Positions 56,860-64,000 of a stretch of 64,000 nucleotides of DNA are shown here, piece after piece. The DNA is taken from positions 518,777,665 through 518,841,664 of the forward strand of contig NC_045427.1 of the NCBI RefSeq assembly GCF_902635505.1. Reading direction: 5' to 3'. Positions within the stretch are counted from its first letter, which is position 1; each line of letters opens with the position of its first letter. Under the pieces are notes generated by a model, which saw only the letters and a list, made by a program, of their open reading frames with translations, searched no databases and had not been told where the DNA came from. The position numbers and the translations under genes are program-made. This DNA comes from Sarcophilus harrisii. Lineage: Eukaryota; Chordata; Mammalia; Dasyuromorphia; Dasyuridae.

Positions 56860-57110
56860 AATGTTTGCTATTTGTCCTTCGTTCTCGAAAGAGGGCCATG
56901 GCATGAGGGAGGTGACCTATGACCTGCAAGTGAATTGGATTTAAGTGAAGGAGGGCTGGGCAAAGTCACCTGCCTCACTTTCTCCTCCAGAGACATCTGG
57001 GGTTCAGTGGCCAGACACAGATCAGGAAGATTGGAGTTGGTCCTGGATGCATGGGAGACCTTGGGCTTTTTAAGCTAAGGACTTCAACAGGTCTCACTTT
57101 GACTGAGGCT
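56860..57110 (-). mobile_element. SINE of 'gagaacaaaggatggacaac' type, longer copy
   Basis: 'tttgtccttcgttctcgaaa', 'aagtgaattggatttaagtg' and 'ctcactttctcctccagaga' are the reverse counterpart of the sequence at 16960-17095, extending further toward the 5' side of the element. Confidence 0.68.
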
Positions 57111-58147
57111 GCACCCATGTAAAATGGGAATAAATATTTGCATACACCCCTCTGCAGGGCTGCAGTAAGAAAGTGGAAATGTGATCCATGCTCTAGGCCA
57201 TTCTCTTAAGACTTAGAACAGCACAGCATCAGTATGGGCAGTTTTCCTTAATAAAAGCTCCACATCTGCCTTCTCAGTCCACTCCCCCAAGCTGCTTGTT
57301 TGGGGGTGGGGAAGAGGGCTCCATCAGTACCAAGGTGCTAATGAGGCTTCCTATAATGATGGTTAGTCTATGCTTTGTTACCTCAGATATGGGCTTCCAA
57401 GGGACTCCTGTCCTAGAATGGGCCAGAGTTTGCAGGATCATATTGTTCCGAACTTAGCCAATGGACCCCCCAAACCCCACTTTCCTGAGCTAGAAGGATC
57501 TTTATTATCTCTGTCCACCTTTGTCATCCTGGTTTTGAAAGACCAATCATCAGGGCCCTCTGAGGTCCATATGCCAGCAGAAGGGTCCTGCCCCAACAGA
57601 CGCCTGGATCTAGTTCTGGTTCTTTCTTCCCCTTGGATAGTTTGACTTTTTTTGGATGAGAGAGATACTGACAGCACCCAATGGGTGATGGAAATTGCCC
57701 TGGAGGCAGATTCAAGCTGCTGAATAAGGACCCCTTGCCCTTTTCCTTTGAACTGTTTTTCTTCAGATGGTTTATCTTTTTTCCCCACATGGAGGCCTTC
57801 CCTGGAATGAGGAGAAAGAGCAGGGGGAGAAATTCTCTCCTTGCCCCAGAATTGCCTTCATTCCCCTCTTTAAGTAATCAATTGTTATGGCCTCAGCCTC
57901 TGAAATTAAATACCAAATTGAGAAGCAAAAAAAGAAAGTGGGGGGAGGGAATGGGGGAAAGTTTAAAACTACAAAAAAGTGAGGGAGAAAACCATAAATG
58001 TCCTCACAAAGGAATAGGACTGCCTGGGGCAGTTTCCCTAAACTGAGGAAGTGTTGGAATGAAATGCTTTTTGGATCCCCCCCCCCCAATCTTAGCATCT
58101 TCTATCAGGGACCTCCAAAAGCCAAGTAATTCATTTCTTCATTTCTA
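57111..58147. other. Unassigned intronic DNA
   Basis: Several overlapping open frames on both strands (57370-57645, 57438-57788, 57681-58046) lack any known domain and overlap each other. They are taken as chance. C9 run at 58077-58087. Confidence 0.42.
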
Positions 58148-58332
58148 GGTGATGTGTTCAGTCATGTCTGACTTCTCATGACCCCATTTGGGGTTTTCTT
58201 GGCAGAGATACTGGAGTCTCTCTCCTACTCCAGCTCACTTTATAGATGAGGAAACTGAGGCAAGCAGGATGAAGTGACTTGCTCAAGGTCACACAGATAA
58301 GTATCTGGGGCCGGATTTGCAGTCAGGAAGAA
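58148..58332 (-). mobile_element. Marsupial tRNA/RTE-type SINE, truncated
   Basis: 'catgaccccatttggggttt', 'ttcttggcagagatactgga', 'gaagtgacttgctcaaggtc'. The tRNA head is missing. A short duplication 'gaagaatcagttatca' occurs at 58327-58342 and 58368-58383. Confidence 0.85.
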
Positions 58333-58410
58333 TCAGTTATCAGAAGAAAGTGAAATAAGCTAAAGAGGAAGAATCAGTTATCACAAAGTTGTATAAAAAC
58401 ACTGAATGGC

Positions 58411-58435
58411 GGGGGGGGGGGGGGGGGGGGGGGGG
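58411..58435. repeat. G25 homopolymer run
   Basis: Twenty-five consecutive G on the plus strand, followed by AGGAGAGAG. It can form G-quadruplex DNA. Its length may be a consensus error, as long G runs are hard to sequence. Confidence 0.9.
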
Positions 58436-58747
58436 AGGAGAGAGAATGAAAGAGATCATCTCTTCCATGTGGTAAGAAAGGATGAGTATGATGGATACAG
58501 AGATGCATGGGAACTATTTATATGAAATGTAAGCAATTCCAGGAAAATAGTATAACACTGTCAAGGGGCAGAACAAACCAACTGTTAACTGAATTCTGTG
58601 AAATTATAATGACCACACTTGGCCCAAGAGAGATACTCAAAGGCATCCCTCCCCCAATTCTTAGCAGAAGTGGGGGACTATGGGTGTGGAACAGTGCATG
58701 TTAACAGGCTTTTTTGGTGTTGGTTTAGTTTTGCTAAATTGCTTTCC

Positions 58748-58786
<39 letters not shown>

Positions 58787-60035
58787 AAGAGATGGCTTTT
58801 TGGTAAGGAGGTAGGAAGAAGAATTCACTGGTAAATGTAAATTACATAAAAACAAAAGATAGCAATAGAAATATATTTTTTAAAATAAGTCAAAATGAAT
58901 TTTTTTGTCTAGAAGTTTCACCATGAGGGGATTTTAAATGGGGCTTTGGGGGTATATTATTAAGTTTTGCAACAAAATGTCCTGTTTCCCTTTTTGTATG
59001 CTTACAAATTTAGGCGGACTGGGGCCCGAATGTGTGGTGGGACTTTTCTTGAATGAATATCAGAGTAGTTTTCTGCTTCTCCTAAGTCCTGACAAAGAGC
59101 ACTGACCCTCCCAAGCCCTCCTGTTGCTGTCTCTCAGGCAAAGGATGTGCGTTGTAAAATGGGGCAAAGTTTCCTATTTTGAAGATAACATTGTAAGACA
59201 CAGGAAGTCCGAGAGTTGAGAGGCTGTGTTTCCAGAAGGCCCCTGCACACCCATTTGTAATAACTTCCATTGTACAAACTCTCTAAAAGTTCCTATATAA
59301 AAATGGAGAGGGGGAAACAAAAGAGGGGGGGGAGACTTCTGTTCAGGGGGAGTGGCTCACTTAGCAAAGGGGCTTGGTATGTTAGTGTAGCAGAGAACAG
59401 TGGAGACAGAAAGCCTGAGATGCAGTCCCTGCTCTGCATGTGATTTGTTCCTAGGCAAGCCCTTTCCTCCACTGATGCAATGTCTACCACATGATAAATC
59501 TTCAGTAAACAATTGTTGCTAGAATGAATGAAAAGGGATGCACCCAATGATGTCTGAGATCCTCTCAGCTCAGAAACATGCATTCCATGACTAGCAATGA
59601 TAAATCTGATTTTCTAATGGAGAAGATGGCAAAATGGAGCATTTTCCTTCTTCCCCTTATCCAGAGTTTTCTAGCACACCCAAAGTATATGCAAGAGAGG
59701 CCAAGAGTCTTTAAGGTGTAACAGGCAGTGTTAGCTCTTAAGTCTCGATCAACATTTAGTCAAGGAAAAAGGCAGAAGTGCTAGAGAGAGACCTTCAGGC
59801 CCAGTGCCAGAAGGCCTTAGTCTGCGGGGGCACACCCATGGGCAGAACTGTGGGCACGGGTCAGAACTGTGGGCACGGGTCATCAGGACCAGCTGGAATG
59901 CCCGCAGACAGAAGCAGTGGGACCTGATGGACAGAGAGCTGCCCTCAGAGTCAGGAAGGTCTGGGGGCTCATTTCCTTCTTCTGACACACACAAGACACG
60001 GGCTGCGTAATCCAGGCCAGAGAGGTCACCACAGC
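58436..60035. other. Intronic DNA with T30 run and small tandem repeat
   Basis: T run at 58753-58782. 'cagaactgtgggcacgggt' occurs twice in tandem near 59842-59879. No gene or large repeat recognised. Confidence 0.45.
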
Positions 60036-60145
60036 TACATGTAGCCCACGATGCTCCTGAGTGCCACTTGAACCAGATGAAAATGTGATTGGGAAATATT
60101 TAATAAAATGAATAAAAATATAACAAAACACAGCCAATACCACTG
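60036..60145 (+). repeat. Unclassified interspersed repeat, copy 2
   Basis: Partner of 8411-8520: 'tgtagcccacgatgctcctg', 'gggaaatatttaataaaatg', 'ataaaaatataacaaaac'. Confidence 0.65.
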
Positions 60146-60235
60146 AGTTTGACCACACAGCTCTATATAAACCTCTAAGATTAAATTGCTGAGATGGAGC
60201 TGACTTGCTTTAGTAGAAGGTCCATTACAGCAATT

Positions 60236-60452
60236 AAATTTGTTGTTTTTCAGTTGTCACCCCATTTGGGATTTTCTTGTATTAGAACCAGAGCTGTTAT
60301 ACATTTCCCTCATTTTACAGATGGGGAAACTGAGGCAAACAGGGTTAAGTGACTTGCCCACGATCACACAGTCAGTGAGTGTCTGAGGCCACATTTGAAG
60401 TCAGGTCTTTCTGTCTTGGAAGCCCACCTACTGCACCACCTAACTGCCCCTA
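60236..60452 (-). mobile_element. Marsupial tRNA/RTE-type SINE
   Basis: 'tttttcagttgtcacccca', 'cagatggggaaactgaggca', 'gggttaagtgacttgcccac', 'tgcaccacctaactgcccc' in antisense order. Confidence 0.88.
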
Positions 60453-61104
60453 ACAATGAAATTATTGGTCTAGTTATTCCTGTGTCTATTTCTGGACAAG
60501 TCACTTTCCCTTTCAGTTTCCTCATTCTTCCCACTGATATTGTGCCTAGGACACAATAATTCAATAAACATTTAATTGATGGAATAAAAAGGGAGGTACA
60601 CCAAGGAAAAAGAGGATTTATTTTTGTACTATTCCAATTTCTATGTATAGACTACGGATACTTATGCCTTGTCTTCCAATAAAGCCTTTTTTCCTCCAAA
60701 GATTGGGGAGGGGAAAGGGTAACCTCTTCACAAGCCTTTGCAGCTCTTAACAAGGTATATGATTGGAGACAGAGTATGTGTCCATCCTCTCAAAGGGATT
60801 AAGCTCTGCCATACAGATGAAATCAATGATCATTCAAAATACCAAAGAAACAAAACTATTTCTTCTATAATGTTCTTCCCTTTCCTCAACATTCTCTTCC
60901 AATTCCACTGCAAAACCAAAGTTAAGTCTCACTGCATTCCCTCCACCACCAATCTCTTCTCTCAACTCCCATAGCAAAAATTGTTTTCTGTCACAAAATT
61001 TAGGCTTCATTTTATATAGTTCTGGATTCCTTACAGTTTTTTTTTATCACAGCCTTTTCCCCTGAAGGAGGAGGTTGTAAGTTCTCTCATAACATCATAG
61101 CTTG
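60453..61104. other. Unassigned intronic DNA
   Basis: MIR-like sense piece at 60485-60595 ('caataattcaataaacattt'). The rest is not recognised. Confidence 0.45.
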
Positions 61105-61260
61105 GAATATGGAAAAGACTTTGGGGATAATCCAATTCCCTTATTTTACAAATGAGGACATTGAGGCACCAAGAGTGTATGCCCAAGGTCATAGTGGTAA
61201 TAGGCTGTGGTGGGTGTTTCTGATCCCAAGGACAGATAAGTTATCTACTATACCATCCTT
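61105..61260 (-). mobile_element. MIR-type SINE
   Basis: 'ttattttacaaatgaggaca', 'gcccaaggtcatagtggtaa' and 'atctactataccatccttg'. Confidence 0.72.
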
Positions 61261-61984
61261 GAGTGCCAGAGTTCTGTCATTGTAAACTCAATAAAACTTA
61301 GCAACTGCACTAAGCTCGAAGAAAGTGCTCAGGAAGGCTTCACTGTTTACTTTGAGTGGCTTCTATCTATATACAATAAGATAATATCTGTGAGGTGCTT
61401 GATACTGACACACAGTGGAGGCTTAATAAAAGATTGTTCCTTTTCTCCTTTCTTTTCTCTTGTCTTTCTGTAACTCTACAGTTAAGGAGACCTGGGTTCT
61501 TGAAGTGTCTTTTTTCTACCATTTCCTACTATTTAACTTGGAGTCATGTTTTTCACTGTAGGGACCTCAGATCTATGGAATAGGGACCAGAATTCCTCAC
61601 TTGTCTAAAAAGAATCAGCTGGATCTGATAGCTTTAGGATTCTATGGTATGTGTGCATTTGCGTGTGTGAGAGAGAAATCATCATCTCGAAACCCTTCAT
61701 GTAATACATTGACTTTATTCACTGCAAGGGAATGTATGTTGCATGGCTTTTTGGCTTTTCCTACTCTGCCCAAACTCAACACCTCCCCTCCCCCTATTTT
61801 AATTTGTATCTTTTTCATCTCAGAACTGCCTGCCATCTACCTCTAAATGGATTCAAAAAGAAGGCATTGATTAAAACAGGTCTGTACCTTCAATAATCAA
61901 AATTCTACTGGCATTTGTGTTTTACTTGTTCATACAAATGTACCTCATTTTGCACTGTGCACATGTAATAATAGTGTTGATGAT
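61261..61984. other. Intronic DNA with an L2-like tail
   Basis: L2/MIR-like 3' end at 61385-61440 ('gaggcttaataaaagattgt'). The rest is unassigned. Confidence 0.45.
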
Positions 61985-62165
61985 GACTAATAATAATAAT
62001 AACAACTAACATTTACATAGCACTCATTATGTACCAGACACTGTGCTAATTTACAAATATTGTCTCATTTGATTCTCACAACAACCTTGAGAGGTAGGTG
62101 CTATGATCCCCATTTTAAAGATGAAAAAAACTGGTGAGTTTTTAGTGATTAGCCAAAAGTCACAC
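61985..62165 (-). mobile_element. MIR/CORE-type SINE
   Basis: 'taacatttacatagcactca', 'gattctcacaacaaccttga', 'ccattttaaagatgaaaaaa'. Confidence 0.83.
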
Positions 62166-62183
62166 TCATCTGTGGATATATGG

Positions 62184-62380
62184 ATGTATGAAGAGATTTA
62201 GAAATTGGTCCTCTCTATCTTAAATATAAAAGTAGGATAGGAGGGATTTTGATCTTGAGATGCAAAAAAATAGACTACATATGATCTCAGAGTTAGGCAG
62301 TAGGTCCAACTAGTCAGAAATAATGCTAAAAAGGCTCCAGGTGAACAATCTAGGGAGAAGCTCCAGTTTGGAAACAGGGT
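62184..62380 (+). repeat. Unclassified repeat pair Q, copy 2
   Basis: Partner of 56491-56720, see that entry. It ends just before the palindromic element at 62379. Confidence 0.8.
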
Positions 62381-62450
62381 GTTCCAGAATTTTTACAGAA
62401 GTTTAAGTTATTAAGCTTCTATTCTAAGACTTTTGGAACTTCCTACATAT
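62379..62450. mobile_element. Palindromic MITE (family P), whole copy
   Basis: A 72-base element that is one long imperfect inverted repeat. The left arm 'agggtgttccagaattttta' pairs with 'taagacttttggaacttcct', and the centre 'aagtttaagttattaagctt' folds back on itself. It is far too short to code, so it would have moved with a transposase supplied elsewhere, most likely of the mariner/Tc1 group by form. Confidence 0.75.
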
Positions 62451-62554
62451 GAAAATTTTTATTTCTAAACTATAATTTATACACACAAATATATATATAT
62501 ACACACACACACACTCCACACACAAACATGCACACCTACTACCTCTAGATTCAA
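62451..62554. repeat. TA/CA microsatellite
   Basis: 'caaatatatatatatacaca' followed by CA units with interruptions. Confidence 0.85.
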
Positions 62555-62720
62555 ATGAATTTAAATTCCATTTTGTCATTCAAGACCCTTCCTAAGCTAA
62601 GACCCACCTACCTTTCAGGCCCTATTGGACAGAGTTAAGTCTCTGGGGTCCAGCCCAGCTGACCTTCTCATTCCCAGGACAACTATCTCTCCACACTTCT
62701 CATATAGGCTGATCACCCCA
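62555..62720 (+). mobile_element. L2 fragment
   Basis: 'tcaagacccttcctaagcta' and 'cctacctttcaggccctatt' resemble the L2 ORF2 end. Confidence 0.5.
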
Positions 62721-64000
62721 GCTTATCAATGTTTTATTAAATTTTTTTTGTTGTTATTAATGTTTTTATAACATTATATATATATATGCTATAAATGTTA
62801 TTAAATGTTTTATTAAAACACCAACTGACATATATCAAAATCAGGTTTACTTTAAGCAAGGGCCCACCTACCTACATCCTCTAAGCCTTTCCCCAATCCA
62901 AAGCCCTAACATGCAAGCAAAATAGCTCTTCCAGGTAACTAAGCATTTCTAATTTGATCCAATCCCCTGCCCACCCCCAGCCCTTCCTCGGGCCTACAAA
63001 CTTCACTTGAAAAAAAGCCTACTCCCCAATGCCCAGACTGAGCTCAGTGGCCCTGCCAAGACTCCCTTCATCTGCACTCAGAGAACATTCCTACAATGAG
63101 GGTGGGCGTGTATACAGAATGCAAGGCTGAGGCTGGTCATTAGGAAACCTCTGGCCGAGCGTTCGACCAGAGGGACTCTCTCACTAGGAAGGGTCTCTTG
63201 CTGGCCCAAACTCTCTTGTCTCCCTCCCTCTTCCAGGAAGAATTTCCTATATCCTCAGGAGTAGGACACGGCTCCTCAGCAGAAGAAAAGTCCCCTTAAG
63301 AGTAGGGTGCTGGGGCTCCTGCGTATTTGTTCCTTCCCTTCCCTCCCCTCGAAATGCTATAAGTATCAACTGAGCAATATATAAAATCCCAGATTTGTAA
63401 CTAAAAGGGACCACAGCCACCCCCGCCTTTTTATTCTTCTTTAAACCATCGAGGAAGCTGGAGCTCCCATACTTGAACCCGGGGACTTAAGGGCCCAAAG
63501 GGAATGAGTATTCCCTTATAATCTAGGCTGAGGCTCAGGAGGATGTGAATTGGACAGCAGGGCTCCCCCTAGATAGACATAGCATCTATTTAAGGTACAA
63601 AGTTCTCTGGCCTAAGAGTGGCTACTGTAAGTTTCCTCCAAAATGGAGGAGGGCCAAGAAAGCCATCAGAAACACACTAGGAATTGGGGTGGAGAACCCA
63701 ATATATAAATTTCCACCATCTCCATCTTCCCGTGTCTTGCTGCAAACATTACAGTCCCACAGGGATGTAAACCAGAAGACCCTGGATCTACTCTTTCCGA
63801 TCATGTCCCTGCTACTATGAAGCAAGCTGAGCACATCATTTTGTCTCTGATGGACCTCAGCTTATCTTCTTTAAGGCAAATCAGACTAGATGTGGTATAA
63901 AGTCCCTTCCAGTGCTAATGTGCTGAACCTCTAGCAGTTTCTAAGCCTTAGGTGAGTCTCAATTCTGAAATTTTTTGTTATTTCTTTTTTAAAGGAGAGG
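62721..64000. other. Intronic DNA up to the window edge
   Basis: AT-rich palindromic part at 62735-62820 with ATTAAATGTTTTATTAAA repeats, then repeat-poor sequence. A perfect 7-base stem CCTCTGG/CCAGAGG around 'ccgagcgttcga' lies near 63149-63174. A MIR-like piece lies at 63840-63925. No SMAD6 exon was recognised here. Confidence 0.45.

Larger units (their letters stand above)
36957..64000 (-). other. SMAD6: SMAD6 last intron (partial, inferred)
   Basis: Everything to the right of the acceptor is read as the large intron before the MH2 exon. I looked on the minus strand for the linker exons ([21 protein letters not shown] and SYTETEATNSLITAPGEFS in human) and for the MH1 exon and saw none. 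The human gene has a last intron of several tens of kilobases, so this fits. A diverged small exon could still have been missed. Confidence 0.75.

Noticed and set aside
57370-58098. Overlapping 88-121 codon frames on both strands
   Set aside because: No known domain, frames overlap on opposite strands, and no splice or start context supports them.
9673-60452. tRNA genes, suggested by A-box and B-box words at many sites
   Set aside because: Every case lies at the head of a SINE and cannot fold as a complete tRNA by eye.
1-64000. CRISPR array, bacterial operon or prophage
   Set aside because: The intron-exon structure, vertebrate LINE/SINE content and microsatellites show vertebrate nuclear DNA; no evenly spaced repeats with unique spacers were seen.

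Overview
The window is vertebrate nuclear DNA, very probably from a marsupial. It contains one recognisable protein-coding segment, the last coding exon of SMAD6 on the minus strand (36412-36956), in AT-rich sequence crowded with old transposable elements. The repeats point to a metatherian. There is a BovB-like RTE retrotransposon, many copies of a tRNA-headed SINE whose tail matches that RTE, L1 3' ends of the non-eutherian type, abundant L2, MIR and CR1/L3 relics, and no Alu, B1 or other eutherian SINEs. The species cannot be named from sequence alone.

Layout on the plus strand. Positions 1-36010 lie downstream of SMAD6. In human, the neighbour in that direction is SMAD3, far away in the same orientation. 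No exon was recognised here. Main contents are an AG-rich microsatellite (1-232), a BovB-like RTE split by an L1 3' end (735-4590), a probable lone LTR (about 4840-5215), a single-copy stretch with AP-1, STAT and RUNX-like sites (7230-7680), two L1 3' ends in series (12035-13690), an L2 copy carrying other insertions (16200-17560), a pyrimidine-rich tract (18500-18830), a 3.3 kb antisense L1 with a second L1 inside it (19655-22945), a small hAT-type element (24160-24354), and a CR1/L3 copy hit by several later insertions (31050-32570).

Positions 36012-36411 are the SMAD6 3' untranslated region, with one canonical poly(A) signal at 36032-36037. Positions 36412-36956 encode the whole MH2 domain (181 residues including a split first Asp) and the stop codon. 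A good splice acceptor is at 36957-36958. Positions 36957-64000 are taken as the last, large intron. The earlier exons (MH1 domain and linker) were looked for by eye and not seen, which fits the very long last intron of human SMAD6.

SMAD6 is an inhibitory Smad that dampens BMP/TGF-beta receptor signalling. The intron holds several repeat-poor stretches that look like cis-regulatory DNA (42640-42960, 49600-50300 and 54260-54815). The last has a RUNX-ETS composite site near a GATA site and is the best candidate here for a blood or endothelial enhancer of SMAD6. No new gene system was found. The most novel material is repeat biology: a short palindromic mobile element family with at least three copies, one of them split by a SINE, and two repeat pairs I could not assign to a named family.
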